IMG/VR virus record: IMGVR_UViG_3300033143_002031
Location: 120,745-184,744 of that record
Source of the DNA: a virus
Length of the DNA: 64,000 nt
Strand: one strand, 5' to 3'
Under the pieces are notes generated by a model, which had not been told where the DNA came from, ran no database searches, and worked only from the letters and a program-made list of their open reading frames with translations. Shown here in pieces: positions 1-8,266 of this stretch. The position numbers were made by a program, and so were the translations under genes. The number at the start of each line of letters is the position of its first letter. Positions within the stretch are counted from its first letter, which is position 1.

Positions 1-201
1 GGGACGGAGGCTGCCGAGCGCGACCGGCTCGCCCTTCGAGACTTGGAATTCCCTGGGCGGCCGTTCGACCCTCCAGGCAAGGGTGGGAACACCTTCCGAA
101 TCGAACAGATCGACATCGTTGACCTACCTGGCAAGGGGGACATCGACGCTCGAAAACCCGAGGAAGTGCAGTCACTTCTAGGGCCACGAAATACCGCTTG
201 A
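1..201 (+). CDS. 3' end of an unknown gene (partial)
   Basis: The frame is open from base 1 to a TGA at 199-201, giving the last 66 residues of a protein whose start lies outside the window. The visible part is polar, with a glycine-rich stretch (residues 26-31) and no motif I recognise. It ends just where the promoter-like sequence for the next gene begins, so the stop codon overlaps the -35 box. Its frame agrees with the codon use of neighbouring genes, which is the main reason to call it. Confidence 0.5.
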   Translation, partial: GTEAAERDRLALRDLEFPGRPFDPPGKGGNTFRIEQIDIVDLPGKGDIDARKPEEVQSLLGPRNTA

Positions 202-226
202 CAATCGGATCGCTATTAGGTAGTTT
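198..226 (+). promoter_or_regulatory. Promoter, TTGACA / TAGTTT, 17-bp spacer
   Basis: TTGACA lies at 198-203 and TAGTTT at 221-226 with a 17-bp spacer, upstream of the gene at 276. The string TTGACAATCGG followed by CTATT-N-GGTAG is nearly repeated at 5107, upstream of another gene. That repetition supports a phage promoter family recognised by a sigma-70-type polymerase. Confidence 0.6.
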
Positions 227-275
227 TCGAGTTGCCGTGTAGGCAATTGATGGCCTTGGGCCAGGAGGAAGTAGC

Positions 276-974
276 ATGACTGTCCGGACGAATTCGGTCC
301 AAACCTGCGACCGATGTGAGAAGCCTTTCAACGAAAAGCACCTGAAAGCGGCCGACGTCGTGCCGACTTTCAAACAGCATGGTCTCGTCGTCACGGAGAC
401 CAAGGGGACGAACAAGGACCCGGAGCCGAAGTTCACTGTGGTCATTTCCTTTGACGACATGTGCCCCGACTGCCAGAAGGCGATCGACAACCTGATCGCG
501 AAGATGCGTTTGGACGGGAAGAAGAAGCGCGGCCCGGCGAAGAAGCGCGGCGAGAAGAAGCCCGAGGAGAAGAAGCCTCCGAAGACCCCGGAGTACTCCG
601 AGAACCCGGAGGACGACCCAGCGAAGGCCGAGGGCGAGACCGTGAAGGAGACGGCAGAGAAGGTCGAGAAGGCCGCCGAAAAGGCGACCGAGACCGGAGA
701 GCCGCAGGTTACGGCGGTGCAGGGTGAGGAGGAGCCCGAGAACCCGGAGGAGCCCCCAGCCGATGCGCCCGCCGAAAACTCCGAGCCCGAGGAACCAGAA
801 CTCGCGAATGAGCCAGGCGAGACCTCGGATGGGGACAACGGTGCGGAAGCGACTTCCGAGACCGATGACGGGCTCGTGGAAGACCCCTTGACGGGCGACA
901 GGTACGACCCAGAGACGGGGGAGGTCAAGGTGCGGGGGAACAAGGGACAGAACGGGGAGAAGCACCCCTTCTAG
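276..974 (+). CDS. Zinc-ribbon protein with long acidic, disordered tail
   Basis: This 232-residue protein has two Cys pairs, CDRC (residues 11-14) and CPDC (about 63-66), which would form a small zinc-binding domain. From residue 80 onward it is almost entirely Lys, Glu, Pro and Ala: first a basic stretch, then a strongly acidic one, ending HPF. The following gene also ends in an acidic tail closing with PF, like the C-terminal tip of single-strand binding proteins. A strong AGGAGG ribosome site precedes the ATG. It is first in a small operon behind the promoter at 198. I do not recognise the family; a role in the replication complex is only a guess from context. Confidence 0.75.
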   Translation: MTVRTNSVQTCDRCEKPFNEKHLKAADVVPTFKQHGLVVTETKGTNKDPEPKFTVVISFDDMCPDCQKAIDNLIAKMRLDGKKKRGPAKKRGEKKPEEKKPPKTPEYSENPEDDPAKAEGETVKETAEKVEKAAEKATETGEPQVTAVQGEEEPENPEEPPADAPAENSEPEEPELANEPGETSDGDNGAEATSETDDGLVEDPLTGDRYDPETGEVKVRGNKGQNGEKHPF

Positions 975-1019
975 GCCGGATGGCCACATAACGATCATGT
1001 AGATCGAGAGGAGAGAATC

Positions 1020-1820
1020 ATGGGCGACGGATCATGGTACGACACTGGGTTTGAGGGGATCAGCGGCGAAGAGGCCGCACTCGACGCCGCGCAGGGACCG
1101 CACCGCTTGTGGATTCCCGGTGGGGCATCCAAGGACACCGTGTGGGTTGATGACGAGCCGGTTTGCGTGCACGAGCACAACCCCAAGATGAACGGCAACT
1201 ACCGCAACTGGCTCACCTGTCAGCAGGGAGTTTACGACGAGGTGGTGTGCTGCCAGAAGCTCGGTCCGAGGGGCCGCTACTACGTCGGGTACCTCACGGC
1301 GGTGGACTGCTCCGAGTGGACGGATCAGCGTGGGAACAAGCACCAGTACGAGATGCGGCTGGTGCCGATGAAGCTGCGCTCCCTGAAGAAGTTCCGCCGG
1401 AAGAAGGAAGACCGGGGCTCGATGGTCGGGACGATGTGGAAGATGAACCGCGAGGACGACAACGCGGCGAGCATCGGCGACGACTGGGACTTCCAGCGCG
1501 ATATCGACATGGAGAAGATGTTCGATTTCGTGAACTACCGTGGCACCAAGTTGTCCGAACTCTGGGAGCAGGCCGAGGCCGACCCGGAGGTCATGGCACG
1601 GGTCACGCGGACCTTCCAGGTCAAGCCGGATGAGGAGGGCAAACTCCCTCGTGTCGTCCCGGCGTTCAACTACATGGAGGTCTTGAAGCCGAAGACCCCG
1701 AAGGATCTGCGTCTGCTCCTCGGCGCCGTCCAAGAGGACGACGAAGACAACAAGCGAGGCGCGTCGGGTGGCGGGGGTGGCGGGGGTGGAGCCTCGAAGG
1801 AGGACAAGGTTCCGTTCTAA
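1020..1820 (+). CDS. Probable phage single-stranded DNA-binding protein (gp32-like)
   Basis: The 266-residue product has the layout of zinc-containing phage ssDNA-binding proteins. An N-terminal strand region RLWIPGG is followed by an EHN...NWLTC segment with nearby CC residues (a likely metal site, about residues 50-80). Next comes a core with a WTDQRGNKHQYEMRL stretch and a basic patch. A Gly-only linker leads to an acidic tail ending EDKVPF, the type of tip that recruits other replication proteins. GAGGAGAG precedes the ATG. It lies in the same operon as the acidic-tailed protein at 276. A second, OB-fold SSB is encoded at 10122, so the two may have separate roles. The family call rests on remembered motif resemblance, not on a search. 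Confidence 0.55.
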   Translation: MGDGSWYDTGFEGISGEEAALDAAQGPHRLWIPGGASKDTVWVDDEPVCVHEHNPKMNGNYRNWLTCQQGVYDEVVCCQKLGPRGRYYVGYLTAVDCSEWTDQRGNKHQYEMRLVPMKLRSLKKFRRKKEDRGSMVGTMWKMNREDDNAASIGDDWDFQRDIDMEKMFDFVNYRGTKLSELWEQAEADPEVMARVTRTFQVKPDEEGKLPRVVPAFNYMEVLKPKTPKDLRLLLGAVQEDDEDNKRGASGGGGGGGGASKEDKVPF

Positions 1821-1828
1821 AAGGGTAC

Positions 1829-1857
1829 TTGTAGTCTCGTCGGGAGGGCGCTAGTCT
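1829..1857 (+). promoter_or_regulatory. Promoter with leaderless start (TTGTAG / TAGTCT)
   Basis: TTGTAG at 1829-1834 and TAGTCT at 1852-1857 are 17 bp apart. The next gene starts at 1864, seven bases after the -10 box and close to where transcription would begin. No Shine-Dalgarno sequence can fit, so the mRNA is probably leaderless. Confidence 0.55.
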
Positions 1858-1863
1858 GGTTGC

Positions 1864-2295
1864 ATGGAAGAGCAGAAAACATGCTTCAAGTGCGGCCGGG
1901 CGAGGCCCCTCGACGAGTTCTACCAGCACCCGGAGACGGCCGACGGACGTCTCAACAAGTGTAAGGAGTGCGCGAAGGCTGATGTTCGAGGCAACTACAG
2001 GAAGACTCGTAAGAAGCGGCAGGGGTACGAGCGGAAGCGCGAACAGTCCCCTGAGCGGCGAGCGAAGAAGCGGGAGTACGCCAGGAGAGCCCGGCAAGCT
2101 CACCCTGAGAAGTACAGGGCGAACACAGCCATCAACAATGCAATCCGAGACGGCAAGGTGGTGCGGGGGTCTTGTGAAGCGGAAGGGTGCGAACGACCGG
2201 CCGAGGCACATCATGAGGACTACTCGAAGCCCTTGGAGGTGCGGTGGCTTTGTCGGAAGCACCATCGAGCGGAGCATGGACAGGTAGCGGATTGA
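1864..2295 (+). CDS. HNH endonuclease-like protein
   Basis: This 143-residue protein starts with a zinc motif (CFKCG at 8-12 and CKEC near 36-39) of the kind found on free-standing phage HNH proteins. A very basic, Arg/Lys-rich helix region follows. The C-terminal nuclease part has a Cys pair (CEAEGC), the AHHEDY core, and a LCRKHHRAEH end, which together fit the HNH beta-beta-alpha metal fold. It likely nicks or cuts DNA as a mobile nuclease or in DNA processing. It sits alone behind a leaderless promoter, between the ssDNA-binding protein and the helicase operon. That placement suggests an inserted, self-contained gene. Confidence 0.75.
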   Translation: MEEQKTCFKCGRARPLDEFYQHPETADGRLNKCKECAKADVRGNYRKTRKKRQGYERKREQSPERRAKKREYARRARQAHPEKYRANTAINNAIRDGKVVRGSCEAEGCERPAEAHHEDYSKPLEVRWLCRKHHRAEHGQVAD

Positions 2296-2497
2296 CGGGC
2301 CTACGCCCCCGGGCCTTCCTCGGTTCGACCATCCGAGGAGAAGCAGGATGCTGTAGGGGGCACTTGATCGGGTTGGAGTCGAGGGCAGGGAACAGTGGTG
2401 GGGCAACCGCGCCATGGAGCGGCCACTCGGCCCCCCTGCTAGCGGCGATCAGTGGGCGACTCCTGCTGCGGGTCCGGGTGGAGGCGCAGCACCCCTA

Positions 2498-2514
2498 GCG
2501 ACCATTGGTCGCAG
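2498..2514 (+). repeat. Palindromic 17-bp repeat, copy 1 (candidate operator)
   Basis: GCGACCATTGGTCGC at 2498-2512 is a near-perfect palindrome. With the next two bases it matches, in reverse orientation, the 17 bp at 36640-36656. It touches the ribosome site of the gene at 2522. A protein bound here, or an RNA hairpin, could control that gene. The 225-bp gap 2296-2521 holds nothing else I can support apart from a weak CCTCGG/CCGAGG hairpin near 2320-2339. Confidence 0.45.
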
Positions 2515-2521
2515 GAGAATG

Positions 2522-2761
2522 ATGGACGACACGACCCCCAAACTCCGATTCGTCCGGCTCTATCTGGGCAAGAGCAAGATGGATGTTGCTCTGGACGACC
2601 CGCTCTCGGAGAAGCCTCGACTGGTGAAATACAACTGGAAAGCCCTGGAGGCCAAGGACGTGCCTCCGGACATCTGGCACGAGGCTGTGCTCCGGGAGGT
2701 CCAGCACCAGCGGGGGTTGGAGCACAGGCGGCGGACGGGGCGAGCGTTGCCCGGGGAGTAG
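2522..2761 (+). CDS. Hypothetical small protein upstream of helicase
   Basis: This unknown 79-residue protein is charged, with a Trp-containing segment YNWKALE and a basic C-terminus. An upstream ATG at 2519 is in frame, but AGGAG at 2513-2517 leaves only one base before it, so 2522 is the better start. The frame is open further upstream, but that part runs through the palindrome and looks non-coding. It ends three bases before the GTG of the helicase gene, so the two are probably co-transcribed. Confidence 0.6.
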   Translation: MDDTTPKLRFVRLYLGKSKMDVALDDPLSEKPRLVKYNWKALEAKDVPPDIWHEAVLREVQHQRGLEHRRRTGRALPGE

Positions 2762-2764
2762 ACC

Positions 2765-5110
2765 GTGGATGTGACAGTCACAGGGTGGGCGTGGTTGCCC
2801 AAGGCGGACCTGACGCCAGACCAGATCGTGAACATGGAGCGCATGCTCACGGTTCACCCGCAGAAGATCGGGGACTACCCGGGCGACGAGCCCCTGCCGA
2901 TCCACCTGTATGCGAACGAGAGTGACCGCTTCGGCGTCCCCCGCGAGTTCTTTTTCAGCAATCGGCGTGCGACTCACAACATCGACCTCCAGGTCACAGA
3001 AGGATCTAAGGACTGGTGGCCGGCGGAGTTTGTCGGCCTCCTTCGGACGGAGCAGAAGACCGCTCTGAACGAGGTGGTGGCGATGTTCCGGGCCGGGCGG
3101 ATGGGCGGGATCATCCAAGCCAAGCCGGGCTGGGGGAAGTGCCTGGGTATCGGAACTCCCGTGCTCATGTTCGATGGAGCGATAAAGCCTGTCGAGGACA
3201 TTCAAGATGGCGATCTTCTCATGGGGCCGGACAGCCGACCCCGCCGCGTTTTGTCTACGACACGCGGCACCGGACCGCTATACGAGATCGTTCCGTTGCG
3301 TGGAGAGTCCTGGGTGTGCAACGACGCTCACATCTTGACTCTGGTTCACTCCCTGACAGGAGAAGTACAGGATATTGAGGTGGGGGAGTACCTGAAGCTA
3401 TCGAAGACGGAGCGGCATTACCTCAAGCAGTTTGCTCCGGAGCAAGGGGTCGACTTTCTCTCAGCCGAGCCACTTCTGCTGGACCCGTACTTTTTGGGGG
3501 TGTGGTTCGGGGACGGTACGAAGGGTGCGGACGAGGGGGTCTTGAGGAAGGTAGCGGTCACTAAGCGGGACGAAGAGATCAAGAAGCTGTGCGAGGATGT
3601 GGCGTCGAGGTACGGTCTCCATGTCCGCGTGGAAACTTCTGGAGGTACGCGGTGCCCTACCTACCATCTCACAACTGGCAGGACGGGAGGAGGCCGGAAC
3701 GCGCTTCTCGATCTTTTGCGTCGTGTCGTGGGGGACGCATCTGAGGTCCCTCGTCAGTATCTCACCGCGTCCAGGTCGGATCGAAGGGCACTGCTCGCGG
3801 GTTTTTTGGACTCGGACGGCCACCTCAATAACGGTTATTTCGACATCGTGCAGAAGCGGCGCTCTTATGCGGAGGCCGTCATGTTCCTCGCCCGATCTCT
3901 TGGGTTTCGGGCGAGGGTGTCGGAGAAAATTGTACACGGGGAGGTCTACTGGCGCATGGGTCTGTCCGGCGATTTCTCTACACTTCCCCTGCGTGTGTCC
4001 CGAAAGAAGGCCCCTCCCCGGCGACAGAAAAAGGTGCCTACTCGGACAGGGTTCGATGTTCGTTTTGCGGGGACCGGGGCGTATGCGGGGTTTACGTTGG
4101 ACGGGGACGGGCGGTTCCTCCTCGGAGATTTCACCGTGACTCACAACACGGTCGTGGCGCTGGCTATCGCTGCCGAGCTAGGTGTGCCTACCCTCGTCGT
4201 AGTCCACAAGGAATTTCTGATGGACCAGTGGACGGAGCGGATCGAGAAGTTCCTTCCGGCGGCGAAGATAGGTCGCGTCCAGCAAGACACCTGCGACTTC
4301 CGGGGCAAGACTGTGGTCATGGGCATGGTTCACTCCCTTGGAGGAGAGCAGCCCTACCCTGAAGACCTGTGGGAGTGGCCGGGTTTGGTCATCGTGGACG
4401 AGGTGCACCGTATCGGAGCCCGCACGTGGGCTCCTGTTCCTCCGAGGTTCCAAGCCAAGTACCGCCTCGGATTCACGGCGACGCCCCGGCGCAAGGATGG
4501 CGCCGACGACGTGTTCTGGCAGCACATCGGTCCGATTATCTTCGCGGGGAAAGAGGAGCGATTGAAGCCCGTCGTCAAGCGAGTGTGGACCAAGTTCAAA
4601 CTCGTGAAGACGGACCGCTTCAATCCGAATCTGGCCCCGAAGGCGCTCATCACTCGGTTCCTGGTCAAGAGCCGCTACCGCAACGATCTGATCGCGGAGC
4701 AACTCGTCTCAGCCTTGGAGGCGGGGAGGAAGATCCTTGTGCTGAGTGAGCGCTTGCAGCACCTACAGGACATGGAGTCGCAGCTTCGGAATATGTGGCC
4801 AGCGGTGGCCGGAGACGTTTCGATCGGTCAGTACGTCGGAGGTCGAACCAAGGTCCAACTCGAACGGTCGGCGCAGGCTAAGGTCATCTTCGCCACGTCT
4901 CAGTACGCGGCCGAGGGTCTGGACATCCCGGCGCTGGACACGCTGTTCCTGACCACGCCAATGAGCGACGTGGAGCAGGCGGTGGGTCGTATTCAGAGGC
5001 CGCACCCGGACAAGAAAGATCCTATCGTGGTGGACTTCCGCGATGACTCGATTCCTATGTTCGAGGCGATGGGTAGGAAACGAGAGAAGTTCTACACGAG
5101 GATAGCTTGA
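2765..5110 (+). CDS. Superfamily 2 DNA helicase (UvsW/XPB-like) interrupted by an intein
   Basis: The 781-residue precursor is a helicase of about 445 residues plus a 336-residue intein. The helicase has Walker A (KPGWGK then T after splicing), a DEVH box in IVDEVHRIGA, motif III GFTATPRR, and a C-terminal helicase half with the arginine motif VGRIQRP. This order fits UvsW/RadD-type helicases that remodel forks and recombination intermediates. The intein splits Walker A between Lys125 and Thr462, so ATPase activity needs splicing. The start is a GTG three bases after the preceding gene. A TTGACA promoter for the next gene overlaps the stop codon. The RecA-like and RuvC-like genes nearby fit a recombination-dependent replication role. 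Confidence 0.9.
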   Translation: MDVTVTGWAWLPKADLTPDQIVNMERMLTVHPQKIGDYPGDEPLPIHLYANESDRFGVPREFFFSNRRATHNIDLQVTEGSKDWWPAEFVGLLRTEQKTALNEVVAMFRAGRMGGIIQAKPGWGKCLGIGTPVLMFDGAIKPVEDIQDGDLLMGPDSRPRRVLSTTRGTGPLYEIVPLRGESWVCNDAHILTLVHSLTGEVQDIEVGEYLKLSKTERHYLKQFAPEQGVDFLSAEPLLLDPYFLGVWFGDGTKGADEGVLRKVAVTKRDEEIKKLCEDVASRYGLHVRVETSGGTRCPTYHLTTGRTGGGRNALLDLLRRVVGDASEVPRQYLTASRSDRRALLAGFLDSDGHLNNGYFDIVQKRRSYAEAVMFLARSLGFRARVSEKIVHGEVYWRMGLSGDFSTLPLRVSRKKAPPRRQKKVPTRTGFDVRFAGTGAYAGFTLDGDGRFLLGDFTVTHNTVVALAIAAELGVPTLVVVHKEFLMDQWTERIEKFLPAAKIGRVQQDTCDFRGKTVVMGMVHSLGGEQPYPEDLWEWPGLVIVDEVHRIGARTWAPVPPRFQAKYRLGFTATPRRKDGADDVFWQHIGPIIFAGKEERLKPVVKRVWTKFKLVKTDRFNPNLAPKALITRFLVKSRYRNDLIAEQLVSALEAGRKILVLSERLQHLQDMESQLRNMWPAVAGDVSIGQYVGGRTKVQLERSAQAKVIFATSQYAAEGLDIPALDTLFLTTPMSDVEQAVGRIQRPHPDKKDPIVVDFRDDSIPMFEAMGRKREKFYTRIA
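3140..4147 (+). mobile_element. LAGLIDADG intein in helicase Walker A
   Basis: The intein covers helicase residues 126-461. It opens with Cys (CLGIGTPVLMFDG) and ends TVTHN, followed by Thr as the first residue of the C-extein, so all splicing residues are present. Block B has NDAHIL. Two LAGLIDADG-type helices appear as YFLGVWFGDGT and LLAGFLDSDGHL, each with an acidic Gly-Asp-Gly or Asp-Ser-Asp-Gly end. The homing endonuclease therefore looks intact. Codons here are less GC-rich (for example GGG TTT TTT GGA) than in the flanking helicase, a sign of transfer. Interruption of a Walker A motif is typical of intein insertion at invariant sites. Confidence 0.92.
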
Positions 5111-5134
5111 CAATCGGGGCCTATTTGGTAGAGG
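5107..5134 (+). promoter_or_regulatory. Promoter, TTGACA / TAGAGG, close to start codon
   Basis: TTGACAATCGG at 5107 is identical over 11 bases to the promoter at 198, and the CTATT-N-GGTAG element also recurs. The -10 box would be TAGAGG at 5129-5134 with a 16-bp spacer. The ATG at 5142 is seven bases downstream, again pointing to a leaderless or nearly leaderless message. Confidence 0.5.
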
Positions 5135-5141
5135 TAGGGGG

Positions 5142-5942
5142 ATGCCCAGAGCCCCGAAAGCTCAGGACTACTTCCAGAAGTGGTATGACGACAATCGAGA
5201 CGATCTGAATGAGCGTCGGCGTGAGAAGTACGCTAGTGACCCTATGTACCGAGCGAAGGTGCAGAAGTGGAACCGGGACGCCAGGGCACGCCGCCGGAAG
5301 GACGTCGAGAAAGAGGGGCTCCGAGCGAAGCGGGCTGTGAAGATGCAGACATCCGGGGCATGGAAGACGGTGCAGGTCGAGGTGGATGGCGTCATGGTAC
5401 GCATGTTCACCATTGGGGCTCTTGCTCGTGCTATCGGAAAAGGCATCTCTACCATCCGCGTCTGGGAGCGCAACGGCACGCTCCCCCAGACCCCCTACAG
5501 GTCAAAGAAGGGGGACAGGCTCTACACCCTGGAGATGGTTGAGTCGATTCAGGTTGCGCTTCGCAAGGCAGGAAAACTCGAAATCGGTGCGCTGAAAGAG
5601 AAGAAGCGTCCGACCTACGTGGAGAAGGATGTCCGGTTCAAACGGCTAAAGACGCCGATCCGGATGAGGCTCTACAAGATCGGAACGCTCGCCAAGGCTG
5701 TGAACAGGACGGTGGTGGCTCTCACGCAGATGGAGAAGCGTGAGGTGCTGCCCAAAACACCGCTCGTGTCGTCCTCCCTGTCGTACCGACTCTATACGCT
5801 CGACATGATCGAGGTCGTGCAAGGGGCGTTCGACAGGAGGGGAGGAGCGATCCGAGGGCAGTCCGAGTGGGAAGATTTCTACGACGAGATCGTGGATGGA
5901 TGGACGAGGTTAGGAGTCATGGACGCGAGGTTGGAAGAATGA
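5142..5942 (+). CDS. Tandem MerR-like helix-turn-helix protein
   Basis: The product has 266 residues: a very basic N-terminal third, then two copies of a MerR-like DNA-binding unit. Copy one (about residues 88-138) reads FTIGALARAIGKG then VWERNG and ends RLYTLEMVESIQ. Copy two (about 178-230) reads YKIGTLAKAVNRT and ends RLYTLDMIEVVQ. In MerR proteins this unit holds a helix-turn-helix and a wing. There is no coiled coil or Cys effector domain, so a single chain may bind DNA as a pseudo-dimer. It has its own promoter and directly precedes the recombination genes, so it may regulate phage transcription. The target is unknown. Confidence 0.7.
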   Translation: MPRAPKAQDYFQKWYDDNRDDLNERRREKYASDPMYRAKVQKWNRDARARRRKDVEKEGLRAKRAVKMQTSGAWKTVQVEVDGVMVRMFTIGALARAIGKGISTIRVWERNGTLPQTPYRSKKGDRLYTLEMVESIQVALRKAGKLEIGALKEKKRPTYVEKDVRFKRLKTPIRMRLYKIGTLAKAVNRTVVALTQMEKREVLPKTPLVSSSLSYRLYTLDMIEVVQGAFDRRGGAIRGQSEWEDFYDEIVDGWTRLGVMDARLEE

Positions 5943-6394
5943 AAACGAGTCCAGTCGAGGATGCTCACCCGACCCTTGAAAAGCAGGTCGAGGCGGACAT
6001 GGAGCAGGTCGAGGAGGCCCTGACGGAGACGGTGGAGCCGGGAGGCATCGTCGCCATGAAGCCCATCGTGATGCGAGTGCGCCGGCAGTACAAGGAGAGC
6101 GGTGACCTCGTGATCGACCCTGAAGAGGCGGTGGAGGAGATCCTGGTGCAGGACTTCCACACGGACCCCGCTCACGCGGGTCTGCGTGTGAACCACACGC
6201 TCAACCTCGGCAACTTCTGGTCTCTGTCGGTGCAGGTCTCGCTCGACGTACCGTGCTACCGCGAGGAGTACGCCGAGGCTCTGGAGTTTGTGGCCAAGAC
6301 GGTCGGTGAGCGACTGGCCACGGAGATCGAGACCGGCCAGGAACGTGCTGCCGAGCTACGCAAATCCAAGGGCTCCGGGAAGCATCTGTTTTAG
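5939..6394 (+). CDS. Hypothetical protein upstream of recombinase
   Basis: This 151-residue protein starts at an ATG overlapping the stop of the MerR-like gene (ATGA), which decides the start over a GTG further upstream. The N-terminus is acidic and helical, the middle has alternating strands (LRVNHTLNLGNFWSLSVQVSLDVPCY, split here: about residues 82-106), and the end is a charged helix with a basic tail. I know no family. It lies nine bases before the recA-like gene, so a link to recombination or ssDNA handling is possible but unproved. Confidence 0.65.
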   Translation: MKTSPVEDAHPTLEKQVEADMEQVEEALTETVEPGGIVAMKPIVMRVRRQYKESGDLVIDPEEAVEEILVQDFHTDPAHAGLRVNHTLNLGNFWSLSVQVSLDVPCYREEYAEALEFVAKTVGERLATEIETGQERAAELRKSKGSGKHLF

Positions 6395-6402
6395 GGGGAC
6401 TC

Positions 6403-7512
6403 ATGGCGAAGTCGAAAGAGGACCGATTCAAAGCGCTTATGGCGAGCGAGTTGATCGCCAAGATCAAGAAGAAGCACGGCAAGAACATCCTCACGCCGGC
6501 CGACGAGTTCCGGATCAAGAAGATCCCGCGCATCCCCACTGGCATCTTTTTCTATGACTACGCCCTCGGGGGCGGGGGTTTCCCCGGGGGGCGGACGAAC
6601 ATCGTCTGGGGGCACAAGAGCACCGGCAAGACGGTTATCTGCCTGCGAGCCATGGGCAATGCTCAGAAGCTATGTGCCAATTGCTACACGTTCCCGGACG
6701 AGGAGACGGGGGAGTGCCAGTGCGGGAAGTTCCGCGAGACCATCTGTTGCTTCCTCGATGTCGAGGGTTCGTGGGATCACGAGTGGGCCAGGCTACACGG
6801 GGTGAACCCTGACCGGGTGCTTCTGTCCGTTCCCGAGTACGCAGAGCAAACTCTGGACATCGCCGAGGCGCTGCTTCGGTCGGGTGACGTGGACTTTCTT
6901 GTCATCGACTCGTTGGCTTTCCTCACGCCCGCGAAGGAGATCGAGGAGAGTGCCGGCAAGGCTCTCCAGGCGGAGCAGGCGCGTGTTCTCGGCCGAGGCA
7001 TCCGCAAGTTCGGCGCGGCTCTAAACCACATGGGCAACGTCACCGGGCGCCGACCCACCTTGCTCTTCACGAACCAGATTCGGATGAAGGTCGGGCTGCT
7101 CTTTGGCAATCCAGAGACGCAACCGGGCGGCTACGCTCCGGGCTTCTCTGCGACGACCGAGACCAAGACCTACGGCGGCAAGTACGTGATGGACGAGGTG
7201 ACCGGGCGACCCCTTCACGTGGATATGTCGTTCCGGGTCGAGAAGAACAAGTCGTCCGGGGCGAAGATCGAAGGGGAGTGGCGGCTCATGCTGGCCGACA
7301 CGACCATCAAAAAGAAGGGCGAGGTCTACGAGGAGCCCCCTATGGTTGACATGGGGATCAAGATCGGGCTCGTCGAGAAGTCTGGGAACGGTTGGACATG
7401 CCTCGGAGAGAAGTACAAGTCGAAATCTCTTCTGGTCACAGCGATGGTGGAGAACGCGGCCCTGAAGAAGCAGTTCGGGGAGACGCTGATGGGCGTGTTG
7501 ACGGCGGCGTAG
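6403..7512 (+). CDS. recA: RecA/UvsX-family recombinase
   Basis: A 369-residue RecA-fold ATPase that would coat ssDNA and carry out strand exchange. Walker A is GHKSTGKT (residues 70-77), the catalytic Glu lies in FLDVEGSWD, Walker B is VDFLVIDSLAFLTP, and the NQIRMKVG segment followed by FGNPETQPGG matches RecA loop L2. Between Walker A and the Glu lies an insertion with CANC and CQC plus a CC pair, which could bind zinc; standard RecA lacks this. The C-terminus is short. It is followed immediately by a nuclease gene that overlaps its end, then by further repair genes, so the locus is a recombination operon. Confidence 0.9.
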   Translation: MAKSKEDRFKALMASELIAKIKKKHGKNILTPADEFRIKKIPRIPTGIFFYDYALGGGGFPGGRTNIVWGHKSTGKTVICLRAMGNAQKLCANCYTFPDEETGECQCGKFRETICCFLDVEGSWDHEWARLHGVNPDRVLLSVPEYAEQTLDIAEALLRSGDVDFLVIDSLAFLTPAKEIEESAGKALQAEQARVLGRGIRKFGAALNHMGNVTGRRPTLLFTNQIRMKVGLLFGNPETQPGGYAPGFSATTETKTYGGKYVMDEVTGRPLHVDMSFRVEKNKSSGAKIEGEWRLMLADTTIKKKGEVYEEPPMVDMGIKIGLVEKSGNGWTCLGEKYKSKSLLVTAMVENAALKKQFGETLMGVLTAA

Positions 7513-7904
7513 ACGGCCCCAGACCCAAGGCGTTCGATGCCAACTATGACCGGGCGAAGAAGTCCTCTCGGGAAGAGAAGAAGGTCGCCAAGCGACTTGG
7601 AGGGCGCACCCACGCCCGCTCTGGTGGGCTCCCTTGGTCGAAGAGCGACCCCACCACGGTCTGCGGGGACATCACCACCCCCGACCTCCATATAGAGCAC
7701 AAGCGGATTGAGCCCAACACCAAGTCGATCGGTGTCAAGCGCGACTGGCTTCGGAAGGTCACGGTCGGGGCCAAGCGTCGGATGAAGATCCCGGCGATGG
7801 TGTTCCACTACGAGGGGGCGTCAGGCTATGCCGAGGACTGGCTCATGTTGCCGATGGACGTGGCCGAGCGGTTGTTGGCCATGATGCGAGAGGGTGACGA
7901 GTGA
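7398..7904 (+). CDS. Putative PD-(D/E)XK nuclease (resolvase-like)
   Basis: The recognisable domain begins near 7515 with a basic helix, then RTHARSGGLPWSKSD, GDITTPDLHIEHKR and a C-terminal strand-helix. The D...E-x-K order in DLHIEHKR fits a PD-(D/E)XK active site, as in archaeal-type resolvases and related phage nucleases. The start is uncertain: ATG 7398 would overlap recA by 115 bases, there is a TTG at 7392, and no better in-frame ATG or GTG lies nearer the domain. Translational coupling to recA is likely. It ends GTGA, overlapping the next gene. The nuclease call is inferred from motif order only. Confidence 0.6.
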   Translation: MPRREVQVEISSGHSDGGERGPEEAVRGDADGRVDGGVDGPRPKAFDANYDRAKKSSREEKKVAKRLGGRTHARSGGLPWSKSDPTTVCGDITTPDLHIEHKRIEPNTKSIGVKRDWLRKVTVGAKRRMKIPAMVFHYEGASGYAEDWLMLPMDVAERLLAMMREGDE

Positions 7905-8266
7905 CTGGCAAGCCGATGCTCCTAAAAGACCTCGAACGCATGCGGCCGTATCTCCATGTGTCAGCCTTCGATCGTGTGCGAGTGATCATAGGAAGAGGGG
8001 ACCGCAATCTCCAACTGGACCTGGAGTGCGTCGCCTGTGAAGACCTGCTAGAATGGGACGCCTCTAAGGGCTGGTGGGTCTGTCCAGGCTGCCAGCAAGA
8101 GACGACGGACCGGGAGGGCGCCGACCTGCTCCGGGCCTGCTACAAAGGGCTCGGAGAGGTGCTAGGCGAGACGGATGACGAGGTGGCTCACACCTGCGAG
8201 CCAAAGGACGCTGGAAGGGGTATAGGACGATGGGTACGGAGGCTCACGGGGATCTCAAGCCGCTGA
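7901..8266 (+). CDS. Hypothetical zinc-ribbon protein
   Basis: This 121-residue protein starts at a GTG that overlaps the preceding stop (GTGA). The middle has CVACEDLLEWDASKGWWVCPGC, a compact four-Cys zinc ribbon at about residues 43-65 (shown here as CVAC and CPGC). The C-terminus is basic. The last 37 bases overlap the Cas4-like nuclease gene in another frame. No family recognised; its place between two nuclease genes suggests a DNA-processing accessory. Confidence 0.65.
   Translation: MTGKPMLLKDLERMRPYLHVSAFDRVRVIIGRGDRNLQLDLECVACEDLLEWDASKGWWVCPGCQQETTDREGADLLRACYKGLGEVLGETDDEVAHTCEPKDAGRGIGRWVRRLTGISSR

Noticed and set aside
2296-2497. tRNA-like sequence before the palindrome
   Set aside because: GGTTCGACC near 2316 resembles a T loop, but no acceptor stem, D arm or anticodon arm could be drawn.
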